This document shows positions 1-7,137 of a stretch of 64,000 nt of DNA, in pieces. The notes beneath the pieces were generated by a model. It was given only the letters and a program-made list of their open reading frames with translations. It was not told the origin of the DNA and searched no databases. The DNA is from Mesorhizobium shangrilense (GTDB lineage: Bacteria; Pseudomonadota; Alphaproteobacteria; Rhizobiales; Rhizobiaceae): positions 4,651,501-4,715,500 of the forward strand of contig NZ_JAQGPN010000001.1 in the NCBI RefSeq assembly GCF_028826155.1, in the 5' to 3' direction. The translations under genes and the position numbers were made by a program. Position 1 is the first letter of the stretch. Every line of letters begins with the position of its first letter.

Positions 1-327
1 CGACCGCTCCGGCATCGGCGTTACCTTGCCCCGCGGCAGCCAATGGATCTCGGCCTCCGAAAACGTCTCCATGGTCTTCAGGTCGAGGAAGAAGGCGGCG
101 AGCGTAACGCGGTAGTCGCCATGCGAGATGTTGATCGCCACGACGAAATCGGGCGACGTCACGCACCAGTATTCGAAACGCTTGTTGCGTCCCCAGCCCT
201 TGAGATTGGCGGTGTGCAGCGGCGTGCGCGACCAGCCGACCGCCGCCGGGTTCAGCGTGCCGTCCGGCCGACAAAGATCGACGGGCGCAGTGATCTCGCG
301 CTCCGTCTTGCGGATTCCGCCTACCAT
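1..327 (-). CDS. DUF2804 family protein (3' part missing, window edge)
   Basis: The reading frame opens at an ATG at 327 and runs off the left edge, so only the first 109 residues are seen. The visible part carries features I associate with DUF2804: an early TAPVDLC stretch, then GWSRTPLH and NLKGWGRNKRFEYW, then a segment around VTSPDFVVAINISHGDY. The function of this family is not established to my knowledge. A GAGG about 10 bases before the ATG is the likely ribosome binding site. It lies 50 bases after the GntR regulator gene on the same strand, so it may belong to the same transcript as the ABC importer. Confidence 0.75.
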   Translation of the reverse strand, partial: MVGGIRKTEREITAPVDLCRPDGTLNPAAVGWSRTPLHTANLKGWGRNKRFEYWCVTSPDFVVAINISHGDYRVTLAAFFLDLKTMETFSEAEIHWLPRGKVTPMPERS

Positions 328-377
328 TTACGATGTACCTCTTCCGGAAAACTCAACCTGCCGGCACGCCTGGAACT

Positions 378-1058
378 TCACTCCGTGGCCTCCACGAAGG
401 CGTCCCGCGCTGCTGTCAGCGCGTTGATGAGCGCCGCGCCGGCGGCGTGCTCATGTTGCTTGACCAGTTCGGCGGCGCGCCCGAAGTCCTGCTGCCGGAT
501 CGCGTCGCGGATCAGCCGGTGCTCGGCAAGCGATCCCGGCAGCCGCGCCGGAACCGCCGCGAACCCCTGCTGGATCGAGGTCTGCGCACGCAGGTTCACC
601 AGTATCTTGAAGCACCATTGCGAGGCAGGCGTATCGCAAAGCAGGACGTGGAACTCGTTGTTGAGCTTTGCATAGAGCTCGACGTCACTGTTCGCCACGG
701 CCACCTCGGCGGCCTCGATGTTGGCGTCGATATTGGCCAACCGCGCCGCGTCGTAGAACGGGCCGCCAAACTCGATCGCCAGCCCGCCGATGAGACCGCG
801 CAAGGCGTAGATCTCCTGCACCTGCTCGCCGCCGAAGCGGGCGACCACGGCGCCGACATGCGTCTGCACCTCGAGCCAGCCTTCCGAGGCGAGGCTGCGG
901 ATCGCCTCGCGGATCGGCGTCTCGCTGATGCCGAGCGCCTCGGAGACCTCCCGCGTCGTGATGCGGTCGCCGGAGCGCACGGCGCCCGACAGGATCATGC
1001 CCTGGATGTGGCGCCGCGCCACATCGGATTTGGTCAGATAGACGTGCGGTTGCGCCAT
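378..1058 (-). CDS. GntR family transcriptional regulator, FCD (FadR-like) subgroup
   Basis: The 226-residue protein has an N-terminal winged helix-turn-helix (about residues 15-75, with TTREVSEALGISETPIREAI) and a C-terminal all-helical FCD ligand domain typical of FadR-type regulators. I chose the ATG at 1058 because a strong purine-rich site (GGGGGAGGGG) lies 8 bases upstream. An ATG at 1106 overlaps the permease stop codon and would add 16 residues, but lacks a well-placed ribosome binding site. It is the fourth gene of the importer operon and probably regulates that operon. The palindrome near 4339-4350 is a candidate operator. The effector is unknown. Confidence 0.88.
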   Translation of the reverse strand: MAQPHVYLTKSDVARRHIQGMILSGAVRSGDRITTREVSEALGISETPIREAIRSLASEGWLEVQTHVGAVVARFGGEQVQEIYALRGLIGGLAIEFGGPFYDAARLANIDANIEAAEVAVANSDVELYAKLNNEFHVLLCDTPASQWCFKILVNLRAQTSIQQGFAAVPARLPGSLAEHRLIRDAIRQQDFGRAAELVKQHEHAAGAALINALTAARDAFVEATE

Positions 1059-1102
1059 TGCGACGACCCCTCCCCCTCGCGCCACCGTTCGGCCCTCCGC
1101 AC

Positions 1103-1966
1103 TCATCCCTTGGTCGCGCCGTCAGCGAGGCCCTGGATGAGCCATTTCTGGACGAGCAGCGCAAAGACCGCGACTGGAAGAACGGTGATCGTCCCCACCG
1201 CCGTCAGGGCGGCCCAGTTGGCACCGTTGATCGTGTCGCCGGCGATGCCCTGGATGGCGACAGGAATGGTCGAGGCATTGCGGTTCGTCAACACAAGGGC
1301 GAACAGCAGTTCCTCCCAGGCAAGGATCATGCTGAAGATGAGCGTCGACATGATGCCGGGCAGCGAGATCGGCACGATGATCTTGAAGAAGGCGCCGAAG
1401 CGGCTGCAACCGTCGAGCATGGCCGATTCCTCGAGTTCCTTCGGCAGGGCGAGGAAGAAGCCGCGCATCAGCCACATCACATAGGGGATGAGAAAGGTAC
1501 AGTAGGCAAGGATCAGCGTGATGTGCTGATCAGTGATGCCGAGGCTGCGGGCGACGAGGAACATCGGCACGGCGAGCGCGATCGGCGGCACGCCGCGCGA
1601 CAGCAGGATCAGCGCGCCGATCGCACCCGCACCGCGCAGGCGGATGCGGGCGAGCGCGTAGCCTGCCATCGAGCCGGCGATGATCGACAGGACGCCGGAA
1701 CCGATGGCGACGATGACCGTGTTGATCAGCCGGCGCTGGATATCCGGCCGTTGCAGGTAGGTGACATAGTGCTCGATGGTCGGCGTGAAGAACAGAACCG
1801 GCGGCGAGGTGAAGATGTCGCGCTGGTCCTTGAACGAGGTGACGACCATCCAAAGGATGGGGAACAGGAAGATCGCGCAGGCGAGGACGCCGAGCGCCAC
1901 GCGGACATGGCGGCCGATCTTGATCTTGCGCCGGCGGCGGGCCGGCTGGAGCGTGACGGCGGTCAA
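1103..1966 (-). CDS. Sugar ABC transporter permease, MalG-like
   Basis: Inner-membrane subunit (287 residues) of a CUT1-type importer. It has about six membrane segments, the first at residues 22-44, and an EAA loop around residues 179-203 (EELEESAMLDG, followed by IIVPISLPG) that docks the ATPase. The start is a TTG at 1966 that overlaps the TGA of the upstream permease gene; a GGAGG inside the end of that gene lies 7 bases before it, so the two are probably translationally coupled. No ATP-binding subunit is encoded in the visible part of this operon, so it may be beyond the window or supplied by a shared ATPase. The substrate is not evident. Confidence 0.9.
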   Translation of the reverse strand: MTAVTLQPARRRRKIKIGRHVRVALGVLACAIFLFPILWMVVTSFKDQRDIFTSPPVLFFTPTIEHYVTYLQRPDIQRRLINTVIVAIGSGVLSIIAGSMAGYALARIRLRGAGAIGALILLSRGVPPIALAVPMFLVARSLGITDQHITLILAYCTFLIPYVMWLMRGFFLALPKELEESAMLDGCSRFGAFFKIIVPISLPGIMSTLIFSMILAWEELLFALVLTNRNASTIPVAIQGIAGDTINGANWAALTAVGTITVLPVAVFALLVQKWLIQGLADGATKG

Positions 1967-2889
1967 TAAAGTTCCTCCAGCTTGCGGCTGCCGCGCAGGA
2001 AAATGGCGGTGAGGACCATGGTGATGACGAGGACGACGACCGCCATCGCGGCCGATTCGGCGAAGCGCAGCGAGCGGAACGCTTCCTCGTAAATGAACAG
2101 GTTGACGACGTTGGTGGCGCCGCCCGGTCCGCCATAAGTGGCGGCGAGCGCGATGTCGAACATCTTCACGGCGCCCAACCAGCGGATGATGAAGGTGGCT
2201 GCGATGATCGGCACCAGGAGCGGCAGCGCGACGTGCCAGAGCGTCGACCACCAGCCAGCGCCGTCGATCTCGGCGGCCTCGAAGACATCCTTGGGCAAGG
2301 CCAGGAGTGCGGCAGTAGCGATCAGGACGACGAACGGCGTCCAGCGCCAGGTGTCGATGATGACGATGGCGGCCATGGCGAGATTCGGATCGCCAAACCA
2401 GTCCAGCGGGCCGATTCCGACCAGCCCCAGGACGTAGTTCATCATTCCCCATAGCGGATCCAGAAGCATCCGCCAGACGCCGCCCGCGACGACGGGAGCG
2501 ACGACCATTGGGATGATGAACAGGGCGCGGACGAGGCCGCGTGCGCGCCATTCGGCATTGATGAGAAAAGCGATGCCAAAGCCTAGCACGATCTGAAGCG
2601 GCAGCGCGAAGACCAGGTAGACGAGCGTCACCTTCATGGATTCCCAAAAGCGGTAGTCTTCCAGCACATGCCGGTAGTTCTCCCAGCCGACCCATTCGAC
2701 TGCGCTGAAGGTAGCCAGGTCGAAGCGCGAGAAGCTGATCTCGATCGTGTAGAAAATGGGATAGGCGAGGACCGCCATGAGGATGACCGTTGCCGGCAGC
2801 ATAAAGGTCCAGCGCGATGCGAAATCGGCCAGCCAGCCGGATCGGCGGGGACGCGCGGCGCGCGCCCCGATGGCAAGTTCGGTGGTCAT
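1963..2889 (-). CDS. Sugar ABC transporter permease, MalF-like
   Basis: The 308-residue protein pairs with the following MalG-like subunit to form the membrane channel. A short basic N-terminus (RAARPRRSGW) precedes the first membrane segment at about residues 28-50, and the EAA motif is at about residues 204-225 (EAAEIDGAGWW, then VALPLLVP). The start ATG has GGAGA 8 bases upstream. It follows the binding-protein gene after a 28-base gap and overlaps the next permease start by 4 bases, the usual binding protein-permease-permease order. Confidence 0.92.
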   Translation of the reverse strand: MTTELAIGARAARPRRSGWLADFASRWTFMLPATVILMAVLAYPIFYTIEISFSRFDLATFSAVEWVGWENYRHVLEDYRFWESMKVTLVYLVFALPLQIVLGFGIAFLINAEWRARGLVRALFIIPMVVAPVVAGGVWRMLLDPLWGMMNYVLGLVGIGPLDWFGDPNLAMAAIVIIDTWRWTPFVVLIATAALLALPKDVFEAAEIDGAGWWSTLWHVALPLLVPIIAATFIIRWLGAVKMFDIALAATYGGPGGATNVVNLFIYEEAFRSLRFAESAAMAVVVLVITMVLTAIFLRGSRKLEELY

Positions 2890-2917
2890 GGCAAGTCTCC
2901 GCCTATCCCGACGCGGG

Positions 2918-4270
2918 TCAGTTCAGGGTCTTCGCGATCTTGTCGGACGCGGCCTGCAGCGCCTCGGCAGGCGTCACGTTGCCGGCCATCGCACGACCGA
3001 TCTCGTCGGCGAGGACCTGCTGGGCGGCATCCGAGCGCGGGTGGCGCAGGCGCCACATCTCGCCGGGGGCAGCGACGTCATAGGCCTGCTGCACGCTGGC
3101 GAAGACGGGCTCGAGCCAAGCGCTTTCCTGTTTGGCTGCGAGCGTGGACTTGCGCGACGGGAAGGTGCCCAACGCGTTGGCGCGGAAGGTTTCGCCTTCC
3201 TTCGAGCTCAGCCACTGCAGGAAAGTCCAGGCCGCCTGCTGCTTCTCGCTCTTGGCGCTGACCGCGCCACTCCAGATGCCGCGGTGGGTACCGGCGCTGG
3301 CCGAACCGGCTGGCATGACCTGGATTCCGACCTGTTCTGGCTTGAGTGTGGTCGACTTCGGGTCAACCGCAGACGCGCGGTACACGCTACCCCACTGGAA
3401 CATGCTGGCGACGGTGCCCTGGCGGAACGACTGCATCGACTCGGTGTAGCCGTGGGCGAGCGAGCCGGGAGGGGCGAAGTTCAGCAGGTCCTTGTGGGTC
3501 TGCAGGGCGGCCACGCCGGCCTCGTTGTTGAAGGCGGGCTTGCCGTCGGCGTCGTACATCTTGCCGCCGTTGGCGTTGTAGATCGCCTGCCAGATTGTCG
3601 GGGTCAGCGGCTCGCGCACGAAATAGGTGTCGACCGCCCAGGCGTCGGTCTTGCCGTCGGCATTGGTGTCCTGCACCAGCTTGGGGGCCTGCTCCATGAA
3701 CTGGGTCCAGGTCAGGGCCGGGGTCGGCTCAGGCACGCCGGCCTTCTCGTAGAGGGTGCGGTTGTAGAACATCATCAGCATGTTTGCGCGCAGCGGCACG
3801 CCATACTGGACGCCCTTCCACTCGGCGGCCGCGAGGGGCGCGCTGTTGAAGTCGTCCCAGTCATAGTCGGCGGCGGTCCAACCGGCGACGTCGGCGCTCT
3901 TCAGGTCGAGCAGGGCGCCGATCTCGGCGAGCTGCGGGACCCACGGATCGTCGACGATGAGCACGTCGTAGGTGGGCGAGCCACCGGTCGCATCGAGCAT
4001 GCTCTTGGCGAGCAGCTCGACGTACGGAACGCCGTCGACCGTCACCTTGATATGCGGATAGTGCTTGTTGAACTCGACCACTTCCGTGGCCTGGATAGCG
4101 CTGGCGAAGGCCTCGTTGGCAATGACGTTGATCTCCACCGGGTTCTCGGCGGTGCCAACCCCGTCCTGGCCATATGCAAGCGATGCCGGCAGCGCGGCGG
4201 CCGCCGTGACGGATAGAGCGGCAGCCATGAGCGCACGCCGCGACGTCGAAGTTCTCTGAATTATTCTCAA
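2918..4270 (-). CDS. ABC transporter extracellular sugar-binding protein
   Basis: Periplasmic solute receptor (450 residues) of the family 1 (MalE/UgpB-like) type. A signal peptide is visible: basic N-terminus (QRTSTSRRAL), hydrophobic stretch (about residues 14-31) and a probable cleavage after the AYGQ region. I chose the TTG at 4270 because GGAGGA lies 5-7 bases upstream and places the signal peptide at the N-terminus; an upstream extension to 4363 would cover the apparent promoter and is unlikely. It is the first gene of the importer operon. The sequence I can read does not give the sugar specificity. Confidence 0.88.
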   Translation of the reverse strand: MRIIQRTSTSRRALMAAALSVTAAAALPASLAYGQDGVGTAENPVEINVIANEAFASAIQATEVVEFNKHYPHIKVTVDGVPYVELLAKSMLDATGGSPTYDVLIVDDPWVPQLAEIGALLDLKSADVAGWTAADYDWDDFNSAPLAAAEWKGVQYGVPLRANMLMMFYNRTLYEKAGVPEPTPALTWTQFMEQAPKLVQDTNADGKTDAWAVDTYFVREPLTPTIWQAIYNANGGKMYDADGKPAFNNEAGVAALQTHKDLLNFAPPGSLAHGYTESMQSFRQGTVASMFQWGSVYRASAVDPKSTTLKPEQVGIQVMPAGSASAGTHRGIWSGAVSAKSEKQQAAWTFLQWLSSKEGETFRANALGTFPSRKSTLAAKQESAWLEPVFASVQQAYDVAAPGEMWRLRHPRSDAAQQVLADEIGRAMAGNVTPAEALQAASDKIAKTLN

Positions 4271-4333
4271 CGGTTCCTCCGAAACTGAACACGCCACGCT
4301 GCGATTCGATCCGCGCTTGATGTGGCGATCCGA

Positions 4334-4372
4334 CCTATATTCTATAGAATGCGGAATGCACAATGTAGAATG
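4334..4372 (-). promoter_or_regulatory. Candidate promoter and operator of the ABC importer operon
   Basis: Read on the minus strand, TTGTGC (4363-4358) and TATAGG (4339-4334) are separated by 18 bases and could be -35 and -10 boxes. A perfect 12-base palindrome, ATTCTATAGAAT (4339-4350), sits between them, and the pentamer CATTC occurs three times (4372-4368, 4358-4354, 4351-4347). This fits a repressor site; the operon's own GntR protein is the obvious candidate. The assignment is inference from position and symmetry. Confidence 0.45.
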
Positions 4373-4581
4373 GCCAAACGCTTAGAGAGGGACTAGCGGA
4401 GAGTCAACAGGCCCAGAAGGGCGATTTTATTCGAAATCAAACGAATTTCGCGCCAGAACGCCCCGAATTTGGTCCTTCAACGCACCTGATGAGCGAAAAG
4501 ATCATCAACCATCAACCGCGGCGCGACGCGTTCGTCGCATTGCCGCGCCCGACGCCAGCGGCAAGACGCGAGCGTTCAAGA

Positions 4582-4617
4582 CAACAGATAGTTTCCGGAT
4601 AAGGAAACTATCTGTTG
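4582..4617. repeat. Perfect 15-bp inverted repeat, likely operator of the GST gene
   Basis: Two perfectly complementary 15-base arms, CAACAGATAGTTTCC and GGAAACTATCTGTTG, flank a 6-base spacer (GGATAA). The right arm overlaps the proposed -35 box of the glutathione transferase gene (4615-4620). There is no T-run after it and it precedes a gene rather than ending one, so a repressor site is more likely than a terminator. The core TAGTTTCC...GGAAACTA resembles sites bound by small winged-helix regulators of redox or detoxification genes, but I cannot name the protein. Confidence 0.6.
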
Positions 4618-4643
4618 CAACCACGACCGCGCGCTGGTAACAG
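4615..4643 (+). promoter_or_regulatory. Putative sigma70-type promoter of the GST gene
   Basis: TTGCAA (4615-4620) and TAACAG (4638-4643) are spaced by 17 bases, upstream of the ATG at 4679. The -35 box overlaps the right arm of the perfect inverted repeat, so a protein bound there would block RNA polymerase. The boxes are only moderate matches to consensus. Confidence 0.4.
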
Positions 4644-4678
4644 TTATCCATTGGTGAAACTTTTCTCGCGCAGACGCC

Positions 4679-5359
4679 ATGTCGTTGACCCTGTACATCC
4701 ATCCGCTGGCCTCGTTCTGCCACAAGGCGCTGATCGCGCTTTACGAGAACGCGACGGAATTCCGTTCGGTAACCGTCGATTTTGGCCATCCCGGCTCTGC
4801 CGCTGCGCTTCTCGAACGATGGCCCGTCGGCAAGATCCCGGTGCTCCATGATGCAGATGCCAGGCGCACGATCCCCGAAACCAGCATCATCATCGAATAT
4901 CTCCAGCAGCATTATCCCGGCCCCTCACCGATGCTGCCCTCCGACGAGGAAGCCTGCCTGCAGGCGCGACTGTGGGATCGGTTCTTTGATCTCTATGTGA
5001 GCGTGCCCATGCAGAAGATCGTCACCGACCGCATCCGGCCGGAGGGCAGCCGCGACCCCTACGGCGTCGCCGAGGCACACGCCGCGCTGGACACGGCCTA
5101 CGCGATGATCGACGGCCAACTTTCCGGGAGACGCTGGGCGACCGGCGACGATTTCACCTTGGCGGATTGCGCCGCGGCGTCAGCCCTCTTCTTCGCCTCC
5201 ATCGTCCATCCCTTCGCCAGCGATCAAGCCCACCTGCAGGCCTATCTGGATCGGCTCCTCGAGCGACCTTCCGTCAAGCGGGCGATCGGCGAAGCTCGCC
5301 CGTTCTTCGGCATGTTTCCCTACCGGGACGCCATGCCGGAACGCTACCTTTCGATCTGA
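4679..5359 (+). CDS. Glutathione S-transferase family protein
   Basis: Cytosolic GST-fold protein of 226 residues. The N-terminal thioredoxin-like domain (about residues 1-80) shows the SFCHK region near residues 12-16, the cis-proline segment VGKIPVL (Pro at 54) and the glutathione-binding PETSIIIEYL. The helical C-terminal domain contains the conserved TGDDFTLADCAA capping motif. Expected role: conjugation or reduction of electrophiles with glutathione; the substrate is unknown. The stop codon is followed 17 bases later by a coupled arsR-SRPBCC pair on the same strand, suggesting co-transcription. Confidence 0.9.
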   Translation: MSLTLYIHPLASFCHKALIALYENATEFRSVTVDFGHPGSAAALLERWPVGKIPVLHDADARRTIPETSIIIEYLQQHYPGPSPMLPSDEEACLQARLWDRFFDLYVSVPMQKIVTDRIRPEGSRDPYGVAEAHAALDTAYAMIDGQLSGRRWATGDDFTLADCAAASALFFASIVHPFASDQAHLQAYLDRLLERPSVKRAIGEARPFFGMFPYRDAMPERYLSI

Positions 5360-5376
5360 CCGGGGAGGACGACGAT

Positions 5377-5715
5377 TTGCCCTCGCAGCAGCAGTTCGAC
5401 CGGATGTTCCAGGCCCTGTCTGATCCGCACCGCAGAGGCATGGTCGAACGGCTGAGCCGCGGCCCGGCCTCGGTGAAGGAACTGGCCGGCCCGATCCACC
5501 TCGCCCTGCCCTCCGCCCTCAAGCACCTCAAGGTGCTCGAAGAGGGCGGCATCGTACTGTCAGAAAAGGTCGGGCGGGTCAGGACCTATCGCATGCAGCA
5601 AGACGCGCTCAGACTAATAGGCGACTGGGTGCGGCAGAGAGAGACTGCCCTCAACCAGGCATTCGACCGGCTGGCGCAGGCAATGGCCGAACTTCCGGAG
5701 GAGGAGGGACAATGA
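5377..5715 (+). CDS. ArsR family (winged-helix) transcriptional regulator
   Basis: Small DNA-binding protein of 112 residues with FQALSDPHRRGMVERLSRGPASV near the start, a recognition helix around LALPSALKHLKVLEEGG, and a wing (VGRVRTYRMQQDAL). I see no metal-binding Cys cluster, so it belongs to the metal-independent ArsR branch often paired with SRPBCC genes. The TTG at 5377 is chosen because GGGGAGG lies 8 bases upstream; an ATG at 5404 is the alternative. Its stop overlaps the start of the next gene (ATGA), so the pair is translationally coupled. Confidence 0.85.
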   Translation: MPSQQQFDRMFQALSDPHRRGMVERLSRGPASVKELAGPIHLALPSALKHLKVLEEGGIVLSEKVGRVRTYRMQQDALRLIGDWVRQRETALNQAFDRLAQAMAELPEEEGQ

Positions 5716-6185
5716 ACCTATCGGCGAACCACGCGACCTTCACCATCGTGCGCGATCTGCCCGGCAGCCCGCGCCACGCATTCCGCTTCTGGTCGGAAAT
5801 CGATCTGAAGCGCAGCTGGAACAGCTGCCACCCGGATTGGGCGACGGTCGAGGCCAGCTTCGATTTCCGCATGGGCGGGTCGGAGGTGGCGCGGTGGCGG
5901 ACGCCGGATGGCGAGCAGCGCGGGTTCCGCGCCCACTACTTCGAAATCGTGCCCGGCGCGCGCATCATCTATGCCTACGAGATGACGCTCGATTCCCGCT
6001 GCCTCTCGACGTCGCTGGCGACCGTGGAATTTGCCGCCAAGGGCGCACAGTCGACCATGACATTCACCGAGCAGGCCGTCTTCCTCGATGCGGACGGCGA
6101 CCCCGCCGCACGGGCTGCCGGAACGGAGATCGGCTTCGAGCGACTGGTCGCCGTCATGGAGCAGCAGCGCTCCGCCCAGCATTGA
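5712..6185 (+). CDS. SRPBCC / AHSA1-like domain protein
   Basis: The 157-residue protein has the features of the Aha1-type SRPBCC fold: an N-terminal strand (FTIVRDLPGSPRHAFRFWSE), a central DFRMGGSEVARW stretch and a C-terminal helix (GFERLVAVMEQQ). Such proteins form a hydrophobic cavity for a small ligand; no catalytic residues are recognisable. It overlaps the upstream arsR by 4 bases. The arsR-SRPBCC pairing suggests that the regulator controls the operon. It ends 3 bases before a convergent SDR gene. Confidence 0.85.
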   Translation: MNLSANHATFTIVRDLPGSPRHAFRFWSEIDLKRSWNSCHPDWATVEASFDFRMGGSEVARWRTPDGEQRGFRAHYFEIVPGARIIYAYEMTLDSRCLSTSLATVEFAAKGAQSTMTFTEQAVFLDADGDPAARAAGTEIGFERLVAVMEQQRSAQH

Positions 6186-6188
6186 GGA

Positions 6189-7082
6189 TCAGGACAAGGT
6201 TCGCCAGGGACCGCCGGTCCGCCGCGGCGTCCGATTTGCGCCGCAGCACCTCTTGTATCGCTTTCCCGAACCGCACGGGCAAGGGTCATTGCCGCTGCGC
6301 TGTAGCTTTCCGATGAACGGCAAGGTCACGACCGAGGGCATCAGCGACGCAAGAAGGATCGCCAGCCGGGCGGACATGCCCGGCACCACCAAGCGCCGAC
6401 GCGACCTGAAGCCGCGCCACGCGCGCTCAGCCACCTCGTCGGCGCCCAGCTTGGGCAGCATGCTGAAGAGGGATGTCCGTCCGGCGCCCGAGCTTTCGAG
6501 AAAGCCCGTTTCCACCGGCCCGGGCGTCACGCAGGTGACGGTCACCCCGGTCAGGCGCAGTTCCTCATGCAGGCTCTGGGAGAACGAGAGCACGAAGCTC
6601 TTGCTGGCGTAGTAAAGGGTCATGTAGGGCCCGGGAACGAAACCGGCGATGGAGCTGAGATTGAGGACCCCGCCGCGCTTGCGCGCCACCATTCCCGGCA
6701 GGAAATGGAGGGTCAGTCCGCTCAGCGCGCGTATGTTGACATCGATGATGCCGAGCTGATCCTCGATCGGCAGCGCCGTCGCCGCGCCCCTCAAACCCAA
6801 GCCTGCGCTGTTGACGAGGACGTCGCAGAACAGCTTGTGCCCGGACAGGAAGTCGTCGATGCGCGCCGTTGCGTCGGCGTCCAGCAGATCCAACTCGAGC
6901 GTGAAGGCCTCGCTGCCGGCTTCGCGAACCTCCGAGGCTGCCGAAGCGAGCCCAGCCGGGGAACGCGCGATGAGAACGACGGCTGCGCCCTCGCGCGCGG
7001 CCACCCTCGCTATCGATCTCCCGATCCCCTCCGACGCGCCGGTCACCACCACGGCCGGTCGGCCTTCATCGTGAAGGGTCAT
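6189..7082 (-). CDS. Short-chain dehydrogenase with C-terminal SEC-C zinc motif
   Basis: The 297-residue protein starts with a classical SDR domain: Gly-rich nucleotide site TGASEGIG at about residues 14-21, NSAG, a catalytic Ser in LNLSS and YYASK. After the SDR fold it ends with GNDPCPCGSGKRYKRCCG (residues 264-281), a full SEC-C motif like that at the end of SecA. SDR enzymes do not normally carry this. The ATG at 7082 has AGGAA upstream and puts the nucleotide motif at the usual distance; longer forms to 7229 would run into the preceding gene. Substrate unknown. The last bases nearly touch the convergent SRPBCC gene. Confidence 0.88.
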   Translation of the reverse strand: MTLHDEGRPAVVVTGASEGIGRSIARVAAREGAAVVLIARSPAGLASAASEVREAGSEAFTLELDLLDADATARIDDFLSGHKLFCDVLVNSAGLGLRGAATALPIEDQLGIIDVNIRALSGLTLHFLPGMVARKRGGVLNLSSIAGFVPGPYMTLYYASKSFVLSFSQSLHEELRLTGVTVTCVTPGPVETGFLESSGAGRTSLFSMLPKLGADEVAERAWRGFRSRRRLVVPGMSARLAILLASLMPSVVTLPFIGKLQRSGNDPCPCGSGKRYKRCCGANRTPRRTGGPWRTLS

Positions 7083-7137
7083 GGCGCTGTTCCTGCCTTC
7101 AATCCACTCACCTTCCACGGGCGCGCGGACGCCAAGG

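Larger units (their letters stand above)
4271..4678. other. Divergent intergenic region between ABC operon and GST gene
   Basis: This 408-base stretch separates two outward-facing transcription units. It holds the candidate importer promoter/operator (4334-4372) and the inverted repeat plus promoter of the glutathione transferase gene (4582-4643). The sequence between them, about 4375-4580, is visibly more A+T rich than the surrounding genes (for example 4420-4450) and shows no coding features. No RNA gene was recognised. Confidence 0.6.
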
